Below are positions 1 through 6,926 of a DNA stretch of 9,600 nucleotides, one piece after another (positions within the stretch are counted from its first letter, which is position 1; the number at the start of each line of letters is the position of its first letter). This DNA is from Deltaproteobacteria bacterium (GTDB lineage: Bacteria > Desulfobacterota > DSM-4660 > Desulfatiglandales > HGW-15): assembly GCA_016926135.1 (NCBI GenBank), contig JAFGPH010000178.1, forward strand, positions 1-9,600. The letters run 5' to 3'. The translations under genes and the position numbers were made by a program. The notes under the pieces were generated by a model. That model saw only the letters and a program-made list of their open reading frames with translations, was not told the DNA's origin and ran no database searches.

Positions 1-408
1 CTCAGCACGGGCATGATCGACACGGTCTACGCCCCGCCCCTGGGTGTCATAGCCCTTCAGTGGCAACGCTATGTGAAGTTCATGACATCCTTGCCGCTCG
101 CCCATTCCACAGGGGCAGTCTTGATCTCCACATCCCTGTTACGGAAGATCCCTGAAGCCCACTTCCGGATGATCAAAGAGGAATTCCGGGAGGCCATGGT
201 CCGGCTCACCAGGGAACTGAGGGACCAGAGCAAGGAGGCGGCAAGGGTGATCGAAAAGGGCGGAGTCACCGTCGTTCCCATGCCCGCCGGTTCGGACCTG
301 AACGACTTCCGCAGGATCCACGACGAGGTGGCCCGCAACCTCGCCGGAAAGATCTACCCCAAGGAGCTTCTGGACCGGGTGTATGCCATCCTGAAAAGAC
401 ACCCCTGA
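1..408 (+). CDS. TRAP transporter solute-binding subunit (DctP family), 3' part
   Basis: The reading frame is open from the window edge and ends at 408, so the N-terminal part including the signal peptide lies outside. The visible 136 residues match the C-terminal lobe of DctP-type periplasmic binding proteins: a segment on a hydrophobic ligand-facing strand (TVYAPPLGVIALQWQ), then the long amphipathic helix rich in E/K/R (IPEAHFRMIKEEFREAMVRL) and a C-terminal IYPKELLDRVY helix. In this family the protein captures a carboxylate-type or other organic substrate in the periplasm and hands it to the DctQM membrane pair. Its place directly ahead of dctQ and dctM supports this. The substrate cannot be read from this fragment, because the conserved ligand-binding arginine region lies upstream. 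A roughly 100-base gap separates it from dctQ, with no obvious terminator, so co-transcription is likely. Confidence 0.85.
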   Translation, partial: LSTGMIDTVYAPPLGVIALQWQRYVKFMTSLPLAHSTGAVLISTSLLRKIPEAHFRMIKEEFREAMVRLTRELRDQSKEAARVIEKGGVTVVPMPAGSDLNDFRRIHDEVARNLAGKIYPKELLDRVYAILKRHP

Positions 409-510
409 AGCGGCACCGGGACTCGAGGAGAAAGACATCCGGGCCTTGAGGGGACATTCGTGGTCCATCACGCGCTGCATAGCATTCATCAACCTGCCAT
501 GAGGTGAGAA

Positions 511-1038
511 ATGAGGACCATCAGGATTGTGGAAAGGGCACTGGCAAGGATCGAGGGATGGTTCATTGTGGCCTTTGTGGCGGCGATGGTGATTCTCACC
601 CTCTTCCAGATCCTGCTGAGGGCCCTCTACACCTATGCCCATATTCCCTGGGCCAACCTGCTCCTTGGCCGGCTGGACTGGGGCGAGCCTCTTGCGCGAC
701 TCTCCGTGCTGTGGGTCACCTTTCTGGGAGCGTCCCTGCTCACAGGGGAAAACAGACACATTAAAATCGACCTCCTCTCGGGTCTCCTTCCCCCAAGATG
801 GTTGCCCCTTCGTGAGATCATCCTCTCCGCCGCCGCGTCCGCTGTCTGCGGCCTCATGCTCAAGGCATCCCTGGACTACCTTCGCGTGGAGGCGACTTAC
901 GGGGCTCTCCTCTTCCTCGGCATACCGGTGTGGGTATCCCAACTCGTACTGCCTTTCGGTTTCTCCATGATCCTCTTCCGATTCCTTCTCCGGGCTGCGG
1001 AGGGGTCTCTCTCCCTTCTGAGAGGATTGTCGAGATGA
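511..1038 (+). CDS. dctQ: TRAP transporter small membrane subunit DctQ
   Basis: 175 residues, the usual size for DctQ. Four hydrophobic segments are visible at roughly residues 17-38, 62-80, 93-112 and 130-152, as expected for a four-helix protein of the inner membrane. The family signature of a polar, basic stretch after the second helix is present (GENRHIKIDLL, around residues 79-89), matching the common 'r..gHv.vdll' motif of DctQ. It pairs with DctM and is thought to stabilise the transporter and help dock the binding protein. The start at 511 is chosen because a purine-rich GAGGTGAG lies 4-11 bases upstream; an ATG in another frame at 504 gives only a shadow ORF. The stop overlaps the dctM start by ATGA, so the two are translationally coupled. 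Confidence 0.9.
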   Translation: MRTIRIVERALARIEGWFIVAFVAAMVILTLFQILLRALYTYAHIPWANLLLGRLDWGEPLARLSVLWVTFLGASLLTGENRHIKIDLLSGLLPPRWLPLREIILSAAASAVCGLMLKASLDYLRVEATYGALLFLGIPVWVSQLVLPFGFSMILFRFLLRAAEGSLSLLRGLSR

Positions 1039-2309
1039 CACTGATCCTCATCGTTCTGATCATTGCCCTCACCCTCCTGGGAATGCCCATCTTTACAGGC
1101 ATCATGGCGGCCGCCATGCTGGGGCTTTACGTGAATCAGGTGGAGTTTTCCGCCATACCCATCGAGATCTGCCGTCTGGCCAACGCCCCGGTGCTTCTGG
1201 CCGTCCCCCTCTTCACCTTTGCGGGGTACCTGCTTGCCGAAGGAGGCACATCCGACCGTCTGGTCCGTTTCTCCAGGAGCCTCTTCGGCTGGATCCCCGG
1301 CGGCCTGGGTGTGGTGGCCCTGGTTTCCTGCGCCTTTTTCACCGCCATCACCGGTGCCACAGGCATCACCATCGTTGCCCTGGGAGGGCTCCTTCTGCCG
1401 GCCCTGCTCTCGGAGAGATACAAGGAGCCTTTCTCCCTGGGACTGCTCACCTCTTCGGGGAGCCTCGGCCTTCACTTCCCCCCGAGCCTGCCCATCATTC
1501 TCTATGGCTTCGTCTCGGGCGCCAGCATCGAGCAGCTCTTTCTGGCGGGCATCCTTCCCGGTCTGCTTCTCGTGGGCTCCCTGTGTGTCTTCTCCATACT
1601 CATGGGAAGGCGGTGGCGAATCGAGAGGCCCGGATTTTCCACCACCGAATTCGGCTCAGCCTTGCGGGGGGCCGCATGGGAAATCCCCATACCCCTGCTC
1701 ATCCTGGCGGGCATCTATTCCGGCCTCTGCACCGCCACAGAGGCCGGCGCCCTCACCGCAGGGTATGTCCTTTTCATCAAGGTCGTGGTTTTCCGTGAGG
1801 TGAACCTCGTGAAAGACCTTCCTCGGATCATGGTGGAAAGCATGAAGATGGTGGGGGGCATCATGATCGTCCTGGGCGCCGCCCTCGGGTTCACCAACTA
1901 CCTGGTAGACGCCTTCATCCCCATGAAGATCCTCGATTTCATGGAGGGAATGGTCGGAAGCAGGATCGGACTGCTCCTCCTCCTGAATGTCTTTCTGATC
2001 CTGGTGGGATGCATGATGGACATATTCAGTGCCATCCTGGTGGTAGTTCCCCTCATCATGCCCCTGGCTGAGAAGTTCGGGATCAACCCGATCCATCTCG
2101 GCGTCATCTTCATCACCAACCTGGGTATCGGCTACAGCACCCCGCCTATCGGCATCAATCTCTTTGTAGCCAGCAGTCGCTTCCAGAGGCCCGTGACACA
2201 GCTCTATGGGGCAACCCTTCCCTTTCTGCTCATCTCCCTTCTCGCCCTTCTGGTCATCACCTACTGGCCTCCCCTGAGTCTCTTCCTCCCCGGTTTCCTG
2301 AAAGGCTGA
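1035..2309 (+). CDS. dctM: TRAP transporter large permease subunit DctM
   Basis: 424 residues, the standard length for DctM. The protein is hydrophobic throughout, with about 12 membrane segments. Family landmarks are visible: an N-terminal helix followed by LGMPIFTGIMAAAM, the LLAVPLFTFAGYLLAEGG segment near residues 55-72, the glycine/threonine-rich FFTAITGATGITIVALGG near residues 101-118, and a C-terminal IGYSTPPIGINLFVAS motif typical of the second half of the permease. It forms the ion-driven (usually Na+) channel that moves the substrate delivered by the periplasmic protein. The frame extends upstream to 930, but the ATG at 1035 is chosen because it overlaps the dctQ stop as ATGA and begins right at the first membrane helix. 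The long minus-strand ORFs opposite it are antisense shadows. Confidence 0.95.
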   Translation: MTLILIVLIIALTLLGMPIFTGIMAAAMLGLYVNQVEFSAIPIEICRLANAPVLLAVPLFTFAGYLLAEGGTSDRLVRFSRSLFGWIPGGLGVVALVSCAFFTAITGATGITIVALGGLLLPALLSERYKEPFSLGLLTSSGSLGLHFPPSLPIILYGFVSGASIEQLFLAGILPGLLLVGSLCVFSILMGRRWRIERPGFSTTEFGSALRGAAWEIPIPLLILAGIYSGLCTATEAGALTAGYVLFIKVVVFREVNLVKDLPRIMVESMKMVGGIMIVLGAALGFTNYLVDAFIPMKILDFMEGMVGSRIGLLLLLNVFLILVGCMMDIFSAILVVVPLIMPLAEKFGINPIHLGVIFITNLGIGYSTPPIGINLFVASSRFQRPVTQLYGATLPFLLISLLALLVITYWPPLSLFLPGFLKG

Positions 2310-2409
2310 GCCAACTCCCTGCACTTGAAAGCGCGGCAGGGCCGAAGGAGGTCAATCCCGACATAGACCCGCCTCCGGGGCACTTTTCTCCGTCGCCTTA
2401 ACATTTCGT

Positions 2410-2437
2410 TTGCAAATCTCCTGTTCGTAGTTATAGT
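2410..2437 (+). promoter_or_regulatory. Putative sigma-70 promoter for the FmdB-like gene
   Basis: TTGCAA at 2410-2415 and TATAGT at 2432-2437 are separated by 16 bases. The -35 box matches the consensus at 4 of 6 positions and the -10 box at 5 of 6. The surrounding region is clearly more AT-rich than the genes on either side, and the start codon of the zinc ribbon gene follows about 60 bases downstream. The transporter operon ends at 2309 with only a weak GGAGG/CCTCC stem (about 2347-2378) that could end transcription. Confidence 0.5.
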
Positions 2438-2496
2438 TTTTCACAAGGAATAAAAACCCACGGAGGCATTCAGGACAAAGGGAGGCGGAAAAGGAG

Positions 2497-2712
2497 ATGC
2501 CCATATACGAGTTCAAATGCAATGAATGCGGAAAGACCTTCGAACAACTGGTTTTTTCCAGTGATCAAGGGAAAGATATCCTCTGCCCTTCATGCGGGGC
2601 CAAGGACACGTGCAGGCTCATGTCTGCCTTTTCATGCTCGTCCTCCTCAGAGGGAGGCTTGGGCGCAAGCCATTCCTCGTCATGCTCCGGCCAGTCGCGG
2701 GGTTTTTCCTGA
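2497..2712 (+). CDS. FmdB-type zinc ribbon protein
   Basis: 71 residues. The N-terminus MPIYEFKCNECGKTFE is the near-invariant opening of the FmdB/CxxC_CXXC_SSSS family of putative regulatory zinc ribbons. Two CxxC knuckles (C9-x2-C12 and, after about 20 residues, C-P-S-C) would bind one zinc. The C-terminal third is low-complexity, rich in Ser, Gly and Cys (FSCSSSSEGG and similar), which is also typical. The founding member was named for its link to a formamidase operon, but most members have no proven role. Purine-rich stretches GGGAGG and AAGGAG precede the ATG; the nearer one is almost in contact with it, so the upstream one is the more likely ribosome site. Confidence 0.92.
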   Translation: MPIYEFKCNECGKTFEQLVFSSDQGKDILCPSCGAKDTCRLMSAFSCSSSSEGGLGASHSSSCSGQSRGFS

Positions 2713-2722
2713 GCCTGATCGA

Positions 2723-2739
2723 CCCGGCCGTGGGCCGGG
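2723..2739 (+). terminator. GC-rich hairpin after the zinc ribbon gene
   Basis: CCCGGCC and GGCCGGG pair perfectly around a GTG loop, starting 11 bases after the stop codon. No run of T follows, so it could be a transcript-stabilising or processing hairpin rather than a true intrinsic terminator. Confidence 0.35.
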
Positions 2740-2832
2740 AATATTCTGAGAAGCATCAGGCAGAAGGGGTGAACGCCGGGGAAGACCCTGCCAAGTCGTT
2801 ATCAGAACCTGAAAAAATGAGGTAAACAGGAA

Positions 2833-2913
2833 ATGTGGTGGTTGCTGGGTGTGTTGGTCCTCTGGGTATTTCTGCAGGCCTATCTTCTGCCGAAAATGGG
2901 GATTTCCACCTGA
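2833..2913 (+). CDS. 26-residue single-span membrane peptide
   Basis: A very short ORF that nevertheless looks real. After Met-Trp-Trp it has a continuous hydrophobic stretch (LLGVLVLWVFLQAYLL) long enough for one membrane helix, then a short polar tail PKMGIST. An AGGA ribosome-site element lies a few bases ahead of the ATG. It is read in the same direction as the zinc ribbon gene 120 bases upstream and is followed at once by a perfect palindrome (2924-2940). Such mini-proteins are usually missed by gene callers. I do not know its function; membrane insertion is an inference from composition. The main doubt is its small size. Confidence 0.55.
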   Translation: MWWLLGVLVLWVFLQAYLLPKMGIST

Positions 2914-2923
2914 ATGCGGCAGA

Positions 2924-2940
2924 GTTGTCGGTCCGACAAC
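2924..2940. repeat. Perfect 17-bp palindrome
   Basis: GTTGTCGGTCCGACAAC consists of 8-base arms around a single central T. It begins 10 bases after the stop codon of the small membrane peptide. It could be a transcript-end hairpin or a dimeric regulator site; there is no T-run after it on the plus strand. Confidence 0.6.
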
Positions 2941-3043
2941 CCGAAGCAGATAGAACTCCACAATCCCTCTGACTCAAAGAACCCAACATCCATGGCCGAG
3001 GACCCGAAGATATGACGCGACTTCAATCTTCTTCTGCCCCCGG

Positions 3044-3385
3044 CTATTTCATTTCCCTGAATCTCGCCTCCATGGCGCTGATCTCCTCGATGCGCACGAG
3101 GGCATCGTAAAAATCCCTCCCGACCAGTTTCTCTAGGTGCACGAGATCCTTCCCAACAGCCTTGACACGGCCCTGCAGGGTATTCCCCGACTTCAAATGC
3201 ACAAAGACATCTTTACCCGTATGGCTCTTGAGATTATCGCCCAGGGATGAGGAAATATCGAACCTGGCCCCCTCCACGGCCACCACGCTTCGAGCCTGGG
3301 ACTGGGACGGGCAGAAAAAGGACACCCCCCAACAAATGGTTACCACCAGTACCGCCACCGGAACACAACTGATTTTTCTCTCCAC
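3044..3385 (-). CDS. Secreted small protein with an Sm-like domain
   Basis: 113 residues from a GTG start at 3385. That start is preferred over the upstream TTG at 3418 because AAGGGAG sits 6 bases before it and because the protein then opens with a compact signal peptide: a basic n-region (ERK), a hydrophobic core (VPVAVLVVTICWGVSFF) and a likely cleavage site after SQA. The mature part contains GKDVFVHLKSGNTLQGRVKA, then VGKDLVHLEKL and a conserved-looking GRDFYDALVRIEEISAMEAR segment. The first pattern is that of the Sm1 strand-turn-strand of LSm-like beta-barrels (length, G..l.G.v), so an extracytoplasmic Sm-like fold is inferred. The role is unknown. It lies just downstream of the VOC gene on the same strand, with a short palindrome (3422-3433) between them. 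Confidence 0.7.
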   Translation of the reverse strand: MERKISCVPVAVLVVTICWGVSFFCPSQSQARSVVAVEGARFDISSSLGDNLKSHTGKDVFVHLKSGNTLQGRVKAVGKDLVHLEKLVGRDFYDALVRIEEISAMEARFREMK

Positions 3386-3447
3386 CGCTGACTCCCTTCT
3401 CCTCGGATGCCTCAACACGAACGAGCCGGCTCGCCCGCTCGCCCTAG

Positions 3448-3935
<488 letters not shown>

Positions 3936-4071
3936 GAATGCTATCGCCCTGAGGTATCGATGAGCGAATGGGACTTTTTACAATTCCATCAACTATTGCT
4001 AATTTGGTTTTTGTTATTTAAGTTGCTTTACATTTTGATTTTATGAGCCATTTTATGTGAGTGAGGCCCAC

Positions 4072-4118
4072 ATGGTCAAGCAAAAACTGCCCGGCCACAA
4101 AGACGTGAAATAACGATG
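4072..4118 (+). pseudogene. Possible C-terminal scrap of a tyrosine recombinase
   Basis: The plus strand encodes QKLPGHKDVK and then, after a one-base loss of frame, bases that would read Thr-Met. This resembles the active-site block LLGHKDVKTTMIYTH of XerC/D- and IntI-like recombinases, which carries the conserved GH. Nothing recognisable follows. The match is only about ten residues, so chance similarity is a real possibility. It lies in an otherwise gene-free, AT-rich stretch (about 3940-4218) in which I see no other coding signal. Confidence 0.3.
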
Positions 4119-4218
4119 CCCGCTTCCACAGATTCCCTCCCCAATCCTCTTCACCTGATGACGAACGTGAACCTGGTGATCAGGAACCCTGAGAGAATCG
4201 TAGACGAAGTGCCTGAGT

Positions 4219-5170
4219 TCAACTCTCCACAAGGGACGGACTCACCGGCAGGCTGCGAATCCGCACGCCCGTTGCAGCAAATATGGCATTGCACACGGCA
4301 GGGGCAATCAGGGGAACCGCGGATTCGCCGATGCCCGTAGGGGCTCCCGTGAAGGGCAGAATGTGGACCTCCAACCTGGGCATTTCGTTCATACGCAGGA
4401 GCGGGAAGTCGTCGAAGTTGCCCTCGCGTACCCGCCCCCTTGTGATGTTGATAGAACCCTTGAGCGCAGCCGTCAGCCCAAAGGCAATTCCCCCCCGCAT
4501 CTGCGCAGCGATATTTCTCGCATTGATTGCGGTGCCACAGTCCAGGGCGCAAATTGCACGGTGAACCCGCACATCCCCTGCCGGCGACACCGAGACTTCA
4601 GCCACAAAGGCCAGGAGGGTATGGTGAAAATCGTGGATGGCCACGCCCTGGTGGATGCCATGGGCCAGGGGGCTTCTCCATTCGCTCTTTTCCACGGCCA
4701 GCTCCAGAACCCTGCGCATGGATGGATTGCCCTGGAGCAGTTCCAAACGCAGATCCACAGGGTCCAGGCCCGAAGCCACGGCGATCTCGTCCATGAAACT
4801 CTCCACGACAAAGGCGTTCTGGGAGTGGGCCACTGAGGGCCAGAATCCCGTGGGAATCCCTGGCTCGTCCTCCACGAAATTCACCCGCACGCTTTCGATG
4901 TTATAGGGCAAGGGACGCCCGTGGAGTTCATCGGTTCTGGCGTGGCATGTGCCTGGTACGGAACGAAATAAACAGATCGGAGCGTGCGGTCCGATCCGGA
5001 CGAAAGCCTCTCCACATCCCCCTTCTCTTCGCTCAACCCGTGCCATCGTCTTTTCAGGGTCTCCGTGTCCATTGAGGGCGACTCCTCCCGGTCCCAGGAC
5101 ACCTCCAGTGCCTGGGCTCCTTCCATGGCCTGCCATGTCGTCTCTGCTACCACCGCCCCCTTTCCGCGAC
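4219..5170 (-). pseudogene. Decayed molybdopterin-binding oxidoreductase subunit (IorB / xanthine dehydrogenase type)
   Basis: Two frames must be joined to read it. The first (about 5170-4925) has the family pattern AVVAETTWQAMEGAQALEV...YQAHATPEPMN, where the EPMN block is a hallmark of isoquinoline 1-oxidoreductase beta-type subunits. The second (about 4920-4219) carries NAFVVESFMDEIA, DPVDLRLELL, CALDCGTAINARNIAAQMRG and the C-terminal GIGESAVPLIAPAVCNAIF, including the Glu expected at the molybdenum site. In intact relatives roughly 200 residues separate EPMN from the FMDE block; here they are adjacent, so an internal deletion with frame change is inferred. The N-terminal half is also missing, and the remnant abuts and overlaps the end of the flavodoxin gene. 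The product would normally hydroxylate aromatic heterocycles or aldehydes using a molybdenum cofactor; this copy cannot be active. Confidence 0.8.
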
Positions 5171-5179
5171 CTGCAGCCA

Positions 5180-5872
5180 TCATGATTGCTCGGACAGCAA
5201 TGGACCACAGAGACCCCCGGCCCAGGAACGAATGGCGCCCCAATCGCGAAAGTCGCCTTCCGGTACGCCCCGCTTCTCCATCTTGGACTTCATCACCATA
5301 CGATAGACGAAGTTGAGCTTGCTGTAGTCGAGCGCCCCGGCAAAATAACCCATGACCACCGGCCTTATTCCCGGAGCTGCCTTAAGTGCAGGGTCCATGT
5401 AGCCCCTTGCAATGCGGCGCGTCGTCTCGGTGTCCTGATGCAGGGCGAGACAGGTCAGGAAATAGGCCACGGGGATCCGACTCAGACCCTCCCTGTTCCT
5501 CTCTACAAACTCTATGGCCTCGGGCCACCAGGACCCGCTGCGGACTGCGCTTCCTATGACAACCGCCTCATACGATGCAATGTCATTCACGTTTCTGACC
5601 AGGCTCACGTCCACCCCTGCGCCTCTCTCGCAAAGAACCTGGGCGATGGCTTCGGCAACGCCTCCCGTGGTCCCGCAGTAACTGGCATAGGTCACCAGTA
5701 CCCTCTTGCAGGCCCCCTTCCCCCGGCCGCAACTCGATTCGGGGAATGTCAGGTTCCCCGCCTCGGCATCTTGAGGACTGAGCAACCCTCCCCCAACCGC
5801 CATCATGACGGCGGCACCGCCAACCAACATCGACCCGTCGATCATAAATTCCCTTCTGCTTAATGTTCCCAT
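5180..5872 (-). CDS. Tat-exported flavodoxin-domain protein (HemG-like)
   Basis: 230 residues, apparently intact. The N-terminus carries a twin-arginine signal (SRREFMI at residues 5-11), then a hydrophobic core (SMLVGGAAVMMAVGGGLL) and a likely cleavage region near DAEAG. The mature part begins the flavodoxin fold with VLVTYASYCGTTGGVAEAIA (about residues 58-77), whose T/S/G-rich loop would bind the FMN phosphate. It ends with GDFRDWGAIRSWA, a block typical of flavodoxin-type protoporphyrinogen oxidase (HemG) relatives. Activity as a quinone- or protein-linked FMN redox carrier outside the cytoplasm is inferred. Classical HemG is not Tat-exported, so a haem role is doubtful. The molybdoenzyme remnant follows directly, and partnership with that enzyme is plausible. 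A GAGGGGG element lies just ahead of the ATG. Confidence 0.85.
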   Translation of the reverse strand: MGTLSRREFMIDGSMLVGGAAVMMAVGGGLLSPQDAEAGNLTFPESSCGRGKGACKRVLVTYASYCGTTGGVAEAIAQVLCERGAGVDVSLVRNVNDIASYEAVVIGSAVRSGSWWPEAIEFVERNREGLSRIPVAYFLTCLALHQDTETTRRIARGYMDPALKAAPGIRPVVMGYFAGALDYSKLNFVYRMVMKSKMEKRGVPEGDFRDWGAIRSWAGGLCGPLLSEQS

Positions 5873-5971
5873 GGTTCCCCCTCGCTTGTGGTTTCAGGTT
5901 CAAGACCTGAAGTCAGGCCGCGAACCGCACCTGTGAAGATTCGAGGGCAGAATACTCGTGAGGTGTTAAGG

Positions 5972-6070
5972 ATGTTTTTTGAAAATGTAAAAAATGTGCA
6001 AAAAGACAGCACCTTCTTGCTTCACGAGGCGGAAATGCGGCGGAACCGGGACTGGATCAATTATTTCTAA
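5972..6070 (+). CDS. Possible 32-residue peptide
   Basis: The ATG at 5972 has GAGGTG 6 bases upstream and opens a frame with mixed polar and charged composition (Asn, Lys, Glu, Arg; ending RDWINYF). No family is recognised. The bases here are AT-rich (5970-6010), which would also suit a promoter for the divergent flavodoxin gene, for example TTTACA on the minus strand. The rest of 5873-6147 shows no convincing gene. Confidence 0.2.
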   Translation: MFFENVKNVQKDSTFLLHEAEMRRNRDWINYF

Positions 6071-6147
6071 TCATGTTGCCGACACGATGGGCGGGAAAAA
6101 AATGGACGCGTTACCATTCTGCTGTTGCTCCCGATAACGGAGAAACG

Positions 6148-6642
6148 TCAGCTTGCGATAATATTCGGGGGCCGGCCGATCCCTCTCTCTTCAAGAAGGT
6201 CCTCCAAGGTCAGGTTCTCTACAAGGCGCAGGTTGCGCACGGCGAAGTAGGCGTTGTTGGAGGCGTTGTAGGCAAAAGATCTCTCGGCGGCGTCCAGGAC
6301 TTCAGCCCATTCTGCGCCGAAATATCTTCGGAAAGCATTCTGCAAGTCCTCTGCTGTAACATCCTCGGGAACTGCAAACCACACCTTGTCGAGGTTGCCA
6401 ACGGCGACCAGCCGGCGCGGAAAGATTCACCCGGTTTCATAAAAATAGACCGGCAAGGCAGACGCCGTACCATCCTGAACTCTGGCAGTGAGATCGGCAA
6501 AAACATTTCCCTCCATCGTTCCAAGAACGACAAAGGGATGCCTCGCAACAATATCAAGTATCCCCGGCAAGCGGCCGCAGCCGAGTGCCACCAAAAGCAT
6601 TCCTTTGCCCACATCAACTCTCACTTCGCAATCCTGCACCAT
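6148..6642 (-). pseudogene. Unrecognised ORF interrupted by an in-frame TGA
   Basis: Two open stretches in the same frame are separated only by TGA at 6429-6427. The first (MVQDCEVRVDVGKGMLLVAL through PVYFYETG) and the second (IFPRRLVAVGNLDKVWFAVP onward to the stop at 6148) read as one soluble alpha/beta protein with ordinary codon use. The frame is also open further upstream, with plausible sequence (AVDGKIFGRGGFAFRQ), so the true start may lie before 6642, up to about 6690. I do not recognise the family. The simplest reading is a pseudogene in which TGG (Trp) became TGA. Selenocysteine is conceivable in anaerobic deltaproteobacteria, but the stop has no clear SECIS-type hairpin that I could confirm. 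No neighbour on this strand explains its role. Confidence 0.5.
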
Positions 6643-6701
6643 TTGACGAAAAGCGAAGCCGCCCCGCCCGAAAATCTTTCCATCAACCGCCGAGCCTTGC
6701 G

Positions 6702-6741
6702 GGTCGGGTTTAGCGTAGCGCGATGTTCGCCGAAACCTACC
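6702..6741. repeat. Imperfect palindromic element of the GGGTTT-AGCG...CGCC-GAAACC type
   Basis: GGTCGGGTTTAGCG pairs imperfectly with TCGCCGAAACCTACC across a short GC-rich centre (TAGCGCGATGT). The layout resembles the widespread family of short interspersed palindromes in which a GGGTTT/AAACCC stem encloses a GCG-rich core. It sits at the 5' edge of the recombinase remnant and upstream of the broken ORF. Only one copy is visible in this window, so its repetitive nature is an inference. Confidence 0.45.
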
Positions 6742-6766
6742 TCTGTTTAAGGAACCCTCGCACGGT

Positions 6767-6925
6767 CAATCCAAAAAAACCATGCGCATTTGCTACTGCG
6801 GCATGAAGTTCTTCTACGAACACGTCCTTCAGCAGGACTGGCACATCCTCATCATCTTGAGCGCCCGCACCGAACACCTCCCACCTGTGCTCACCCGAAA
6901 GCAGCCAAAACCTTTAACCATATGA
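6767..6925 (+). pseudogene. Fragment of a tyrosine recombinase/integrase, core-binding domain
   Basis: The plus-strand frame reads KTMRICYCGMKFFYEHVLQQ followed by DWHILIILSARTEHLPPVLT, then ends after RKQPKPLTI. This aligns in pattern with the end of the SAM-like N-terminal domain of XerC/D-, IntI- and IS91-associated recombinases: LxFFYxxVLxxD, a spacer, LPxVLTxxE. The catalytic domain with R, H and Y residues is absent, and the N-terminal start is missing too. The 3' end stops 1 base before the convergent methyltransferase stop. Whether it derives from an integron integrase or from an IS91/Tn-type recombinase cannot be decided from 50 residues; the RICYCGMKFFYEHVLQ wording looks closer to the latter to me. 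Confidence 0.6.
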
Positions 6926-6926
6926 T

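Noticed and set aside
139..1041. 300-residue minus-strand ORF opposite the transporter genes
   Set aside because: It is antisense to dctP/dctQ, has low-complexity His/Gly/Glu/Pro-rich content and no family features; typical shadow in GC-rich DNA.
1656..2324. 222-residue minus-strand ORF opposite dctM
   Set aside because: Asp/His/Glu/Gln-rich mirror of hydrophobic membrane codons; a shadow ORF.
2347..2378. Possible terminator after dctM
   Set aside because: Only a five-base GGAGG/CCTCC stem and a short TTTT; too weak to list.
3422..3433. CGAGCCGGCTCG palindrome between the VOC and Sm-like genes
   Set aside because: Too short and without loop, T-run or R boxes to call it a terminator or attC.
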